A DNA stretch of 64,000 nt from Mucilaginibacter sp. (GCF_028287845.1 NZ_JAQBOW010000162.1:1-64000); one strand, 5' to 3'; positions 17,501 through 26,246 are shown, numbered from the stretch's first letter. The notes: a model not told the origin generated them from the sequence alone. Numbers and translations are program-made.

Positions 17501-17707
17501 TTTTTCTAATGGCTCGGTAATTTGCGATTCTATTACATCAGAGTTTGCACCGGAATAACTTGTGGAAACTGTGATAATTGGCGGATCGACCGAAGGAAAA
17601 TCACGAATACCTAAAAAATTGTATCCTATTACACCAAATACAACTATTACAACGGATAAAACCGTTGCCAGTACCGGCCTTTTTATACTAACTGACGATA
17701 AACTCAT
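14579..17707 (-). CDS. RND efflux permease, hydrophobe/amphiphile (AcrB-like) type
   Basis: This 1042-residue inner-membrane proton antiporter has the usual twelve transmembrane helices and two large periplasmic loops. Helix 4 carries the proton-relay Asp pair (GLVVDDGIVVTENIYKK, about 400) and helix 10 the conserved Lys (LVGLVTKNGILIVEFANQ, about 930). The N-terminus (SIKRPVLATVLSVVIVVFG) is family-typical, and the final 25 residues are charged. It captures hydrophobic compounds from periplasm or membrane and drives them through TolC. It lies 6 bp after the adaptor gene. Confidence 0.96.
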   Translation of the reverse strand: MSLSSVSIKRPVLATVLSVVIVVFGVIGYNFLGIRDFPSVDPPIITVSTSYSGANSDVIESQITEPLEKAINGVPGIRNISSTSSVGSSQITVEFNLDADLETAANDVRDKVGQAQRQLPQDINAPPVVTKADASADNIITLTVSSDTRNITQVDDYAENVLQEGLQTISGVSAINVQGQRQYAMRLWIDPGKLASLGLTATDITNALNIENVELPAGKIEGNNTEVIIRAIGKLSTEKDFNNLIIRADSNRVIHLSDVGYAVLGSANEETAFKDSGIPQVALALVPQPGANYVQIAKDFYVRLAQIQKDLPADIHVKVALDNTKFINQSISEVEETLAVSFILVVIIIYLFFRDWLIAFRPLIDIPVSLIGAFFIMYVFGFSINILTLLGIVLATGLVVDDGIVVTENIYKKVEQGMAIRKAAFEGSAEIFFAVISTSVTLAAVFLPIVFLQGFTGRLFREFAVVVAGAVLISAFVSLSLTPMLNVKLIRKNSKKSKFYERTEPFFVNMTNSYTETLVKFMKHRWISIVILVASIAIIAILSKFIPSELAPLDDRSLLRYSVTGSEGASYEFMTKYMDNVANLVDDSIPEANVNLEFVAAGGGGGGAVNNGFGRIGLVPPDQRKRSQQEIADFLNKKLSRFPDARAIVVQEQTISGGGSGARTSLPVQFVIQNQDFEKIRKVLPDFFAEVSKSPVFQNTDVNLKFTKPELRVVTDRDRARDMGVSVSDIAQALQLYYSAGRLAYFLINGKQYQVIAQADRANRDQPLDLKAIYVRNAKGTLVQLDNVVHISEDATPPAIYHFNRYKSATIQAGLSPGHTVGDGITEMNRIAKSMLDDTFSTALSGPSRDYAESSSNILFAFAFALLLIYLVLAAQFESFLDPVIVMLTVPLAIAGAFLSLWLFDQTLNIFSEIGIITLVGLVTKNGILIVEFANQRMEHGLAKYEAVIEAATSRLRPILMTSLAVVLGSVPIALALGAGAKSRVSLGIVIIGGMLFSLVLTLYIIPMMYVLIASDERHDPDEVQPGDVDKGGRKKIKIDKE

Positions 17708-17713
17708 TGCAGC

Positions 17714-18799
17714 TTATTTAATTACTTTAATAATTTTTACAGGAGCTTTGGCGCGCAATTGGATAATGCCCGATATGATCAAACTATCACCCGGCTCTAA
17801 ACCGCTTATTACCTGTATCCGGGTATCGGTACGCAAATCTGTTTTAACCATCTTAGCTGTAGCCTGGCCATTGTGAACTACATATACCTTACTGCTTTTT
17901 AAATCTGGTATAACACATTCGGTTGGTACCATAATAGTTTTAGGTATTTGATCTAAAGCTAAATTTATTTTGGCAAAGCCGCCTGCTGTAAGTAGCCCCT
18001 TAGGATTTGGTGCTTTTGCACGCACCGTAATGGTACGCGAGTTTAGATCAATAGATGGCTCGATAGCATACACAGATGCTTTGAAATTATCTCTTGAGCT
18101 TTCAACATTGAAAGTAATTTTTCCACCTACGTTAATTAATGGCAAATACCTTTCGGGAACAGAAAAAGTAACTTTAGCAGGGTCAATATTTACCAGTGAT
18201 GCTATGGCTGTGTTAGGCGAAAGATAACCACCCGGACTAACATTACGCAAACCAATGGTGCCAGAGAATGGCGCCCTAATTTCGGTTTTAGCTATTTGTG
18301 CCTTAACCACATCACTTTGCGCTCTTAACGTATTTAACGAGGTTAGCGAAGTATCATATTCTTGTTGGCTTATTGCTTCTTTTTGCAATAATATTTTGTT
18401 GCGATATTCATTTTGTTTAGCCAATGCTATCTGGTAATCGTTTTGTTTTAATGATGCTACCAGATCCTGATTGTATACTTTAACCAATAACTGGCCTTTT
18501 TTTACCCTGCTGCCTTCTGTAAAGTATATTCCGGTTATGTTACCCGCTGTTTCACTTATCAAATTTACCTTTTCGTTGGCATCTATACTGCCGGTTATAT
18601 CAATAGTATTATTTAAAGATGTGTCTTTAACAATCATTACCTTAACAGGTACGGGGCCGCCCCTGCCACCCTTTTTGCCGCCTTTACCCCCGGCAATTGC
18701 TGCTGCATTTGCTTTGGCATGATCGCTAAAAAATTTGTTGTAAATTAAAAAGGCGATAAGCAACGCCAGCAGGGTGTATATAATATACTTTGTTTTCAT
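17714..18799 (-). CDS. Periplasmic adaptor (membrane fusion) protein of the RND pump
   Basis: This 361-residue protein has an N-terminal membrane anchor (residues 5-22), a Gly/Lys-rich linker (GGKGGKKGGRGG), a lipoyl-like domain (GNITGIYFTEGSRVKKGQLL, then IRAPFSGTIGLRNVSPGGYL) around a short helical hairpin, and beta-barrel and membrane-proximal domains. It links the RND permease to TolC. The operon order behind the MarR regulator supports a regulated drug or stress pump. Confidence 0.94.
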   Translation of the reverse strand: MKTKYIIYTLLALLIAFLIYNKFFSDHAKANAAAIAGGKGGKKGGRGGPVPVKVMIVKDTSLNNTIDITGSIDANEKVNLISETAGNITGIYFTEGSRVKKGQLLVKVYNQDLVASLKQNDYQIALAKQNEYRNKILLQKEAISQQEYDTSLTSLNTLRAQSDVVKAQIAKTEIRAPFSGTIGLRNVSPGGYLSPNTAIASLVNIDPAKVTFSVPERYLPLINVGGKITFNVESSRDNFKASVYAIEPSIDLNSRTITVRAKAPNPKGLLTAGGFAKINLALDQIPKTIMVPTECVIPDLKSSKVYVVHNGQATAKMVKTDLRTDTRIQVISGLEPGDSLIISGIIQLRAKAPVKIIKVIK

Positions 18800-18811
18800 A
18801 TATACTAATTG

Positions 18812-19282
18812 TTAGATAAGGTTTTGTTGGTTTGGTTTGGTTTGTTTTATTGAAAACTGACCTAGGTTGTTTTTAATTTTATGTAATACGTTTTCAAATA
18901 TCTCCATATCATGAGCAGATATGTCGTGCGCGGCACTACTGTTCATTATTTCAAATGCTTCAATTATTTGAGGTACTGCTTTTTTTGCTTTTTCTGTCAC
19001 CCGTAATAAATGCTGCCTTCTGTCGGCGGGATTAATTTCTCTATAAACAAATCCCTTCTCGGTAAGTGTATCAATAACATTTACTATTACAGATTTATCC
19101 TTGCCCAGTTTTTCTGCCAGCGCTTTTTGCGTAAGCTCGCCATCATAAAAACATATTACCGTTAGTGCATAATAAAAACGATTTATATCTAAATGTTCCA
19201 TCTGGGCACTCAATACACTTAAATAGGCCCTGCCCAAAACCAACAGTTTACGTGATATAGGTTCAATTAACTTTACCTTCAT
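18812..19282 (-). CDS. MarR-family transcriptional regulator
   Basis: From the ATG at 19282 (MKVKLIEPISRKLLVLGRAY) the protein has 156 residues. A winged-helix domain is clear: LTQKALAEKLGKDKSVIVNV is the recognition helix region and INPADRRQHLLRVTEKAK is the wing with its conserved DRR. It is the first gene of the RND operon, 12 bp before the adaptor, and presumably represses the operon until a ligand is bound. A longer frame beginning at 19327 adds 15 residues of poor family character. Confidence 0.9.
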   Translation of the reverse strand: MKVKLIEPISRKLLVLGRAYLSVLSAQMEHLDINRFYYALTVICFYDGELTQKALAEKLGKDKSVIVNVIDTLTEKGFVYREINPADRRQHLLRVTEKAKKAVPQIIEAFEIMNSSAAHDISAHDMEIFENVLHKIKNNLGQFSIKQTKPNQQNLI

Positions 19283-19427
19283 AATTAGGTCATAAATGTA
19301 ATTAGTTACGAATCTTAATAGTTGCATGTATCAACCATTTTACAACAAAATTGTGTTAATTAAATATCATTGCAGCTATGTATTAATTTAATATCACGTC
19401 AAATAGTTAATTTTTATACATTGCACC

Positions 19428-21230
19428 ATGAATAAAATTCAATTAACTATTATTCTCTCTTTAATATTTTTCTTTATGGGCACTTCCATTAGTAATGCTG
19501 CAGTAAATGCACATATAACTTATACTGTAACTTTCCCGGAGGCGCAAGCACATTATGCTGATATAGAGTTGAATATTAGCGAATTAGATCAACCCACATT
19601 GGACCTTAAAATGCCTGTTTGGACACCCGGATCATACCTGGTGCGCGAGTTTACACGCAACATTGAAACCATAAGTGCTGCTGCTAATGGCAAAGAACTA
19701 TACCTGCAAAAGGTTAGAAAAAATATATGGCACCTAAATACTGCGGGATTATCAACAATAATCATAAAGTACCGGGTTTATGCATTTGAAATTTCTGTAC
19801 GTACCAGTTTTATTGATGATTCGCACGCGTTCCTGTCATCACCGGATATGTTTATTTACCCGGCTAACATGCTGCATTCGCCATCAACTATCCATATTAT
19901 ACCTTATAAAGGATGGACCACAGTATCTTCCAGTTTAGAGAAAGTTAACGGCGATACGTTTACACGATATTCGCCTGATTATGATATTTTGTTCGATTCG
20001 CCTATTGAAATAGGCACACAGGATGTGTTTGGCTTTACTGCAAGTGGTGTTAACTATGAAGTTGCTATGGTTGGCGGCGGTAAATATGATAAGGAACGCC
20101 TTAAAAAAGACCTGCCCAAAATTGTAGAAGAGGAAACCGCAATATTTGGTGAAAATCCTAACAAGCACTATACCTTTATTGTACATAATGCATTAAAAGG
20201 CGGCGGCGGTTTAGAGCATTTAAGCTCGACAACACTTGGTGCATCGAGAGATGCCTATGCCACCGAAGCAGGTTATCAAAACTTTTTAGCATTAGCCGCG
20301 CATGAGCATTTTCATTTATGGAACGTTAAACGTTTGCGCCCAATAGCGCTCGGTCCGTTTGATTATGATAACGAAAATTATACCACCAACCTTTGGATAG
20401 CCGAGGGCTTTACCGCCTATTACCAGGATATTATTGTAAGGCGCACACAGCTTTATAGCCCCGAGAATTACTTAGGCAGCTTAGCTGAAAATATTAATCA
20501 ACAGGAAAACTTGCCCGGTACCCGCGTGCAGGCATTGTCTGAGTCGAGCTTTGACGCGTGGATAAAGGCCTACAGGCCAAATGAAAATTCGGCCAACAGT
20601 ACGATCTCCTATTATACCAAGGGCGCATTGGTGGGTATGTTTATGGACCTGGAAATTATTAATGATACCAAGGGAAAAAACTCATTAGATGATGTGATGA
20701 AATACATGTATAATGAGTACTACAAGGTAAAAAAACGCGGCTACACTGATGCTGAATTTAAGCAGGCTGTTGAGAAATTTGCCGGAAAGAACCTGGACGA
20801 TTTTTATGCAAAATACATTAATGGCTTAACCCCTATGGACTATGACGGCTATTTAAGCTATGCCGGTTATAAATTAACTAACGCGCTAGCCGCAAATAAT
20901 GATCCAGCTCTTGGTATAACTACCGTTGCGGGTATTAGTAAAATAATTGTTTCGAGCGTAGTGAGGGGTGGCTCGGCATGGGTTAGCGGCATTAATGTTA
21001 ATGATGAGGTAACCGCTATTGACGGCGCAGCATTAACTACCACAACCGGCGTACTTGCCGGTAAAAAACCGGGCGATAAAATTCTTGTAACCGTTATACG
21101 CGATGGCTTAACGCTAAACATACCGGTAACCTTGTTGAAAAACAACCGCGTAAAATATAAAATTGAAGAGCTGCCCAATGTTACTTCAGAACAATTGGTT
21201 GTGCGGAAGAAATGGTTATCGATTAAATAG
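19428..21230 (+). CDS. M61-family metallopeptidase (glycyl aminopeptidase type) with PDZ domain
   Basis: This 600-residue exported protein has a signal peptide ending ISNA (about residue 24), an N-terminal beta-rich domain and a thermolysin-like catalytic core. The zinc motif is HEHFH in LAAHEHFHLWNVKRLRP (about 291) with the downstream glutamate in WIAEGFTAYYQD. A PDZ domain (about 490-570, GGSAWVSGINVNDEVTAIDG) follows, as usual in M61. It likely acts in the periplasm on small peptides. The gene stands alone. Confidence 0.92.
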   Translation: MNKIQLTIILSLIFFFMGTSISNAAVNAHITYTVTFPEAQAHYADIELNISELDQPTLDLKMPVWTPGSYLVREFTRNIETISAAANGKELYLQKVRKNIWHLNTAGLSTIIIKYRVYAFEISVRTSFIDDSHAFLSSPDMFIYPANMLHSPSTIHIIPYKGWTTVSSSLEKVNGDTFTRYSPDYDILFDSPIEIGTQDVFGFTASGVNYEVAMVGGGKYDKERLKKDLPKIVEEETAIFGENPNKHYTFIVHNALKGGGGLEHLSSTTLGASRDAYATEAGYQNFLALAAHEHFHLWNVKRLRPIALGPFDYDNENYTTNLWIAEGFTAYYQDIIVRRTQLYSPENYLGSLAENINQQENLPGTRVQALSESSFDAWIKAYRPNENSANSTISYYTKGALVGMFMDLEIINDTKGKNSLDDVMKYMYNEYYKVKKRGYTDAEFKQAVEKFAGKNLDDFYAKYINGLTPMDYDGYLSYAGYKLTNALAANNDPALGITTVAGISKIIVSSVVRGGSAWVSGINVNDEVTAIDGAALTTTTGVLAGKKPGDKILVTVIRDGLTLNIPVTLLKNNRVKYKIEELPNVTSEQLVVRKKWLSIK

Positions 21231-21238
21231 AAGAAACT

Positions 21239-21324
21239 GTCATTTCGATACGAGGAACGAGTGAGAAATCTTATACAATTTCCTAAACAGCGTATAAGAT
21301 CTTTCGCTATTGGCTCAAGATGAC
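21239..21324. repeat. Inverted-repeat palindrome related to the GIY-YIG element ends
   Basis: The left arm (21239-21276) starts GTCATTTCGATACGAGGAA, nearly the arm of the element at 11526. The right arm (21292-21324) ends GGCTCAAGATGAC and pairs imperfectly with it; both inner ends read ATCTTATAC or its complement. About 15 bp lies between the arms, so no gene is carried. It starts 8 bp after the peptidase gene. Confidence 0.75.
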
Positions 21325-21360
21325 AAAAGCGGTTTAGCACACTTGTGCCTTAAACAAAAA

Positions 21361-21390
21361 CGCTCCCGGCATACCGGGAGCGTTTTATTG
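21361..21390 (-). terminator. Intrinsic terminator between convergent genes
   Basis: A perfect CGCTCCCGG / CCGGGAGCG stem with a 4- to 5-nt loop is flanked by A-rich DNA on the left and TTTT on the right. It can end transcripts from both sides, in particular the small membrane-protein gene on the minus strand. Confidence 0.88.
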
Positions 21391-21403
21391 TTCTAATTTA
21401 TCA

Positions 21404-21559
21404 TTAGAGTGTTGTTGGTCTTCTTATTAATCCTAATAGTAATGCAATTACTGCAATTACCAGCAATACGTGGATTATACCACCTGCCGAATAAAGGAAG
21501 AAACCTAGCGCCCATCCTATTACCAGGATAACCGCTATGATATACAATAGTGAATTCAT
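21404..21559 (-). CDS. Small lmo0937-family-like membrane protein
   Basis: A 51-residue ORF starts MNSLLYIIAVILVIGWALGF and ends LLLGLIRRPTTL. It has two hydrophobic helices separated by a glycine turn (YSAGGI), matching the tiny lmo0937-type membrane proteins that are common in Bacteroidota near stress genes. It is followed by a strong terminator and preceded by the DUF892 gene on the same strand. Its function is unknown. An overlapping longer frame on the same strand has no protein character. Confidence 0.8.
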   Translation of the reverse strand: MNSLLYIIAVILVIGWALGFFLYSAGGIIHVLLVIAVIALLLGLIRRPTTL

Positions 21560-21630
21560 AGTCTGTTGTTTTAATTAACGTTTTCATAGATATTTATATA
21601 ATATCCGTTGGTTATAAAATGTTTTAGAAA

Positions 21631-22173
21631 TTATCCTTTTTCGGTACTGGCAGATAGGTTGATACCGTTTGTAGCTATATCTGTTAATAGGCTATCTGCA
21701 TTCTTTTCTTCTTTTAAAGTTGCTTCCAGTAATTCCACGGCATCATCATAACCTAATACGCCAGCCAGTGTTCTTAGTGTTCCGTATGAAGCAATTTCGT
21801 AATGCTCAATTTTTTGAGTGGCCGATATAATGCCCGCATCGCGGGTTAAGCTGCCTGTTTCTGTTTCTTCAACGATTTCATTGCCTTCTTTTAATAAGCC
21901 AACCATTGCTTCGCATTTTACAGCTACCGCGTTTTCGTCTATCAAACTAAACACATCTTCTAAACGAGTAATATGGTTATCAGTTTCGGTTTTGTGGTTT
22001 TCAATTGCGGTACGCAATTCGGCAGATGTAGCAGCTTTTGCCATTTTAGGCAATGCTTTTGCCAAATTCTTTTCGGCCCAGTAAATGTCCTTTAATTCAT
22101 CAACGAACAGTTCATTTAATGCTGATTCTTGTACCTCTGTTGTTTGCCCGGGGGTTTTTGTTTTAGTTGTCAT
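21631..22173 (-). CDS. Ferritin-like DUF892 (YciE/YciF-type) protein
   Basis: This 180-residue helical protein has FVDELKDIYWAEKNLAKALPKMA near the N-terminus and ATQKIEHYEIASYGTLRTLA in the third helix, the DUF892 signature. The Glu and His positions suggest a di-metal site in a ferritin-like four-helix bundle. Relatives are induced by general stress. The first 15 residues are Thr-rich and probably disordered. It lies between the lmo0937-like gene and Ku, all on the minus strand. Confidence 0.88.
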   Translation of the reverse strand: MTTKTKTPGQTTEVQESALNELFVDELKDIYWAEKNLAKALPKMAKAATSAELRTAIENHKTETDNHITRLEDVFSLIDENAVAVKCEAMVGLLKEGNEIVEETETGSLTRDAGIISATQKIEHYEIASYGTLRTLAGVLGYDDAVELLEATLKEEKNADSLLTDIATNGINLSASTEKG

Positions 22174-22349
22174 AGCTCAATGTTTTTTAATTTATATACT
22201 TATTAAACACAAACACAATGCCACTATTACTAACTAATTTAATTTATTAATTTATAACTAAAAAAACAAATCTATATCAATATAATGAGGTAAGATCTTT
22301 CTTGCGATGTTATGTTTTCTTTTTTAAACACCTTGTATTAATAATTATT

Positions 22350-23120
22350 TTACGCGCCTTTTTTAGTCTTTAAACTTTCCATCAATTGATCGTACAGATC
22401 AGTACCGGTAGCTTTATGCGGTTTTAGTTTTTTAATCGTTGCGCGTTTACCTTTTGATTTGGCTTTGATAATATCAAGCAGTGCGCTGTTGTATTCATCT
22501 TTAAATTTCGACACATCAAATTTTTCGACATACTGATCTATAAGGGCCAGGCCCATATCCAATTCTTTTTTGCTGATAGCCATATCCCCGGCTACATTCA
22601 GATCGCTTGCATCACGTATCTGTTGCTCAAAACGGATACGGGTAATTACCAATATATTTTTAACCGGGTGCACAATACAAAGGCTCTCGGTATTGCGCAA
22701 TACAAAGCGGGCCAGGCCGGCTTTCTTTGATTTTATTAGCGCCTGTAATAATAGTCCGTAAGCTTTATTGTTCTTGGTATCCGGCTCGGTGTAGTAAGAT
22801 GTTTCGTAAAACATGGGGTTAACATCGGCTACATTTACAAAGCTTTCTATGGTAATGACCTTGTTTTTTTCGGGAGCGGCATCTTCAAAGTCATGCTCAT
22901 CCATTATTACGTATTCATCATCAATTTTGTATCCCTTTACAATTTTATCATAAGGCACTTCTTTGTGGGTATGCTCGTTTACGCGTTGGTAGCGGATACG
23001 TGAATGGTCGCGGCTATCCAGCATATCAAAATCAAGCGTGCTGGTTTGCACTGCCGAATATAGCTTAACAGGGATACTTACCAACCCAAACCCAATCGAA
23101 CCTTTCCAGATAGATCTCAT
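22350..23120 (-). CDS. ku: Ku protein, non-homologous end joining
   Basis: This 256-residue protein starts MRSIWKGSIGFGLVSIPVKLYSA, the hallmark of bacterial Ku, and continues with the ring-forming beta-barrel core (HSRIRYQRVNEHTHKEVPYDKIVKGY). The C-terminal tail is short and Lys-rich (AKSKGKRATIKKLKPHK), as in minimal Ku proteins. Ku dimers bind double-strand ends and recruit LigD. No ligD gene is in this window, so the partner must be elsewhere. Confidence 0.95.
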   Translation of the reverse strand: MRSIWKGSIGFGLVSIPVKLYSAVQTSTLDFDMLDSRDHSRIRYQRVNEHTHKEVPYDKIVKGYKIDDEYVIMDEHDFEDAAPEKNKVITIESFVNVADVNPMFYETSYYTEPDTKNNKAYGLLLQALIKSKKAGLARFVLRNTESLCIVHPVKNILVITRIRFEQQIRDASDLNVAGDMAISKKELDMGLALIDQYVEKFDVSKFKDEYNSALLDIIKAKSKGKRATIKKLKPHKATGTDLYDQLMESLKTKKGA

Positions 23121-23211
23121 AGCTAATGTTTTTATATAAACTATAACTATTAAAAGAGGGAAACGGTTTTAGCCTCTACCTAAATCCCTCTCCTTTGGAA
23201 AGTGACTGCAT

Positions 23212-23242
23212 AAAAAAAGCCAACTGTTAGCAGTCGGCTTTA
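23212..23242 (-). terminator. Intrinsic terminator after the DUF6515-like gene
   Basis: A 10-bp stem (AAGCCGACTG with CAGTTGGCTT on the minus strand, one G-U pair) with a 4-nt loop is followed by seven T. Confidence 0.85.
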
Positions 23243-23261
23243 ATTTCACAGGTATTTAATA

Positions 23262-23990
23262 TTAATTACCATCCGGAACACTGGCTATACGATAAGCAGT
23301 GTTTCCATCTTTGTCTGTTATTATTTCATAATAAATATCATCAGGCGATACATAGTATTTTTTACCATTAAGGGATACCCTGCGGCTGTTATCAGGTATT
23401 TGGTTTACCACATCACCAACTTGCGGTGCCTGTGGTACTACAGTATCAGCGTTCTCACCATCGGTGTTTAATACACCGTCTTTACCGGCTACAACAAATA
23501 CGTTTTCGCCTTTATCATTAACAATGGCTTTATAGTACACACCATTAAATTCAAAAAATTGTTGGTTATCTATCATAATAGATTTTGCTCCTTTTGGCAA
23601 TTTTGGTACTGCTGCACCTATCGGCGGCGCAGTAACTACATAACCACCATCATCATACGGGCGATAAAATGCACCATCGGCATAATAATATAGTGATGAG
23701 CCCATATAGAACGGATAATATCCAAAAGGAAGTGCACCTAAATAAAAACCTAGTGACGGGTATCCGTAAAAACCTAAGCCCAGGCCGAAACCGCCTCTAT
23801 AGCCCGACCGATACCCAATGTTATGGCCGCCAAAGCCTCTGCCAAAACTACCGCCGCCGCCGCGGCTAAAACTACCGCCGCCGCCGCCGACATGTGCACC
23901 GCCACGCTGAGCATCAGCATTTAACACTATCATCATCGAAAGTGCTCCGGTTAACAATAATCCGGAAGCATATTTATATAACTTTTTCAT
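23262..23990 (-). CDS. Exported glycine-rich DUF6515-like protein
   Basis: This 242-residue protein has a signal peptide ending NADAQ (about residue 27), then a Gly/Arg/Ser-rich stretch with GGGGSF and GGFG repeats (about 30-70), a Tyr-rich linker (FGYYPFYMGSSLYYYADG), and two similar beta units: KGAKSIMIDNQQFFEFNGVYYKA and NSRRVSLNGKKYYVSPDDIYYE. This matches the DUF6515 layout of Bacteroidota envelope proteins. The function is unknown. It has its own terminator. Confidence 0.7.
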   Translation of the reverse strand: MKKLYKYASGLLLTGALSMMIVLNADAQRGGAHVGGGGGSFSRGGGGSFGRGFGGHNIGYRSGYRGGFGLGLGFYGYPSLGFYLGALPFGYYPFYMGSSLYYYADGAFYRPYDDGGYVVTAPPIGAAVPKLPKGAKSIMIDNQQFFEFNGVYYKAIVNDKGENVFVVAGKDGVLNTDGENADTVVPQAPQVGDVVNQIPDNSRRVSLNGKKYYVSPDDIYYEIITDKDGNTAYRIASVPDGN

Positions 23991-24209
23991 ATTACTTAAA
24001 AAAACATTAACAGATATTTGTGCTATAAAGTATGTGTATCAAAAACTTTTCTTTCGCTAGCATATGTTTGACTATTTACAGTTTAAAGGGTTTAATTGTG
24101 AAAGTGAAAAATTTTATACTTTTTTATGCATTTATTAGCTGTATGCCGAAGCTCCAGAAGCATGTGAATAGCACACATTTAGAGGGCCTTATGGTACCCC
24201 TGATTTTTA

Positions 24210-25553
24210 TTATAAATAAACATCCTGCCCAATCAACACGGTAGGGAAAGTTAATTTAAAATTACTGCCCACTCCCTGCACAGAATCTACCCCTATTACT
24301 ATTTGATGAAACGCGGCTATTGATTTTACAATAGGCAGGCCCAGGCCAAAACTATCGTGTTGCATAGATTGCCTGAATTTTTTAAATCTGTTAAATATAA
24401 AAGGCATATCCTCCGGACTAATGCCTATGCCCGTATCTGTTATATTAACTACTAATGTGTTGTTTTCATTTTCGGCAGCAATTATTATTTCACCGTCTTC
24501 CCTGTTGTATTTTATGGCGTTATTAACCAGGTTAAAAAACAAATTGAATATTAAAAATTTATTAACGTTTACAAGGATAGTGTCCTGTGGGATCACAATA
24601 TCAAAAGTCAGGTTCTTTTCGGGCAAGCGAATAGATATTTCATCATAAACCTCCTGCAGTAGTTCTTGCAATGATATTTTATCTTCTTTTAAAAATTGTT
24701 CATTTTCAATTTGCGAAATGAGTAGCAGGGTTTTGGTAATGCTTTTTAACCGGTTGAGTATTTTTTGCATTTCCAGCAAACGCAATTTTGTATCATCAGC
24801 GATATCATCCCGTTCAAACATATTCTCTATTTTTGATTGAAGGATTGATATTGGGGTCATCAATTCGTGTGATGCATTTGAAATAAACTCCCGCTCTTTT
24901 TGAAAAGTGGCCTCAATGGTCTCGATCATTTGATGGATACTGATATCCAGGTATTGAAAATCTGATGTACTGGTTTTAACTTCCTGGTATGAACCAAAGT
25001 TTGGGAATTTATGGCCTATCAGCTTGGTTTTAATGATCAACCCCAATGGTTTTAATACACGGTTTGTGTAAAACAGATCGGCCAAAATGGTTAACAATAT
25101 CATGCCCACTAATACTGCTAAAGCAATATTTTGCAATGGGGTACTTGTTTCGTCAAGGGTGGATACGCTTTTACCAATCTCCAGCAAGTAATTTTGGCTG
25201 TTTATTTTAAATGTATGGCTTAGTATACGGTATTCTATAGTGTCGCGCTCAACTAACCGCTTTTCATTTTTAATAGTGTCTAAAAAATATTGGGGGGCAG
25301 CCTCTTCAATGGTTAAGTATTCTTCTTTAACCGGTAAATAATAGCTGCCGTATTTTTCGCCATCAGGTATGTAATTTTTTATCCCCTGTATTTTAACTAT
25401 TTGCAGGAACTTGTTTTTTTGTTTGATGAGGTTATTATCTACATAATTATGGCTTATCCATTTTATTAAAACCGGTACCAGCAATACAAAAAGTACCACT
25501 ATTACCAATTTTGATAAGGCATTAAATAGCGTAAGTTTTGTTTTTAGTTTCAA
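24210..25553 (-). CDS. Sensor histidine kinase
   Basis: This 447-residue kinase has a first membrane helix (about 12-32), a periplasmic sensor of about 100 residues and a second helix (about 136-158). The H box is FISNASHELMTPISILQ (about 222), with the N box NLVNNAIKYNR, G1 DTGIGIS, F box FNRFKKF and G2 FGLGLPIVKS. It is the last gene of a five-gene operon, 2 bp after its cognate regulator. The periplasmic sensor is not a domain I recognise. Confidence 0.92.
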   Translation of the reverse strand: MKLKTKLTLFNALSKLVIVVLFVLLVPVLIKWISHNYVDNNLIKQKNKFLQIVKIQGIKNYIPDGEKYGSYYLPVKEEYLTIEEAAPQYFLDTIKNEKRLVERDTIEYRILSHTFKINSQNYLLEIGKSVSTLDETSTPLQNIALAVLVGMILLTILADLFYTNRVLKPLGLIIKTKLIGHKFPNFGSYQEVKTSTSDFQYLDISIHQMIETIEATFQKEREFISNASHELMTPISILQSKIENMFERDDIADDTKLRLLEMQKILNRLKSITKTLLLISQIENEQFLKEDKISLQELLQEVYDEISIRLPEKNLTFDIVIPQDTILVNVNKFLIFNLFFNLVNNAIKYNREDGEIIIAAENENNTLVVNITDTGIGISPEDMPFIFNRFKKFRQSMQHDSFGLGLPIVKSIAAFHQIVIGVDSVQGVGSNFKLTFPTVLIGQDVYL

Positions 25554-25555
25554 TA

Positions 25556-26239
25556 CTAAGCGTTCATCTTAATTTTATAACCAAGGCCACGCACCGTTTC
25601 CAGCCAATCGGGCGGTGCATAAATATTTAATTTTTTACGAATATTTTTAATATGCGCATCTATATAATTCGAGTCGTAATCATCATTAATTATGCTGCCC
25701 CAAATATGCTCACTTAATTGTGTACGTGTTAGCGTACGGTTTTTGTGCAAAATTAAATAGGCTATCAGATCAAATTCCTTTTTGGTAATGGTATTTACTA
25801 TATTCTCGTGATGAGTAATTACCCTATCGGTAAGGTTTATTAAAAAATCACCCAGCTCAACAATGCTTTGTTTTAAACCAAATTTGCGGCGAATTATTGC
25901 CTGCATGCGGCTCTGCAATTCTAATAGCGAAAATGGTTTAGCCAAATAATCATCGGCGCCCAGGTCAAGGCCCCGTACACGGTCATAAACCTCGGCGCGC
26001 GCGGTTAAAATTATACAGGCAGCGTCCGGGTTATTTTTCTTGGCTTCTTTAAGCAGGTCAAGGCCGTCATAATCTGGCAAACCCAGGTCTATCAAAATAA
26101 AATCGTACAGGTTTATGGCTATCTTCTCTGATGCAGAGTTACCATTGTAGCATACTTCGGTAATGTAGTTATGGTTGGTAAGGAATATTTCCAGTTCATG
26201 TGCTAATGCTTCTTCATCCTCAATAATCAACACATTCAT
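25556..26239 (-). CDS. OmpR-type response regulator
   Basis: The 227-residue protein has a receiver (acidic IIEDEE, phospho-Asp in FILIDLGLPDYDGL near 52, Lys in YLAKPFSLLEL near 102) and a C-terminal winged-helix DNA-binding domain (KKEFDLIAYLILHKNRTLTRT, VRGLGYKI). It is paired with the downstream kinase. Its 5' end is 7 bp from the barrel-protein gene, so it is co-transcribed with the envelope and flavin-transfer genes upstream and may regulate them. Confidence 0.94.
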   Translation of the reverse strand: MNVLIIEDEEALAHELEIFLTNHNYITEVCYNGNSASEKIAINLYDFILIDLGLPDYDGLDLLKEAKKNNPDAACIILTARAEVYDRVRGLDLGADDYLAKPFSLLELQSRMQAIIRRKFGLKQSIVELGDFLINLTDRVITHHENIVNTITKKEFDLIAYLILHKNRTLTRTQLSEHIWGSIINDDYDSNYIDAHIKNIRKKLNIYAPPDWLETVRGLGYKIKMNA

Positions 26240-26246
26240 ATTTCTC

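Noticed and set aside
21393-21587. 64-codon ORF over the small membrane-protein gene
   Set aside because: Another frame of the same strand encodes a clear 51-residue lmo0937-like protein.
24032-24209. Plus-strand ORF upstream of the two-component operon end
   Set aside because: AT-rich, no recognisable motif, runs into the 3' end of the kinase gene on the other strand.
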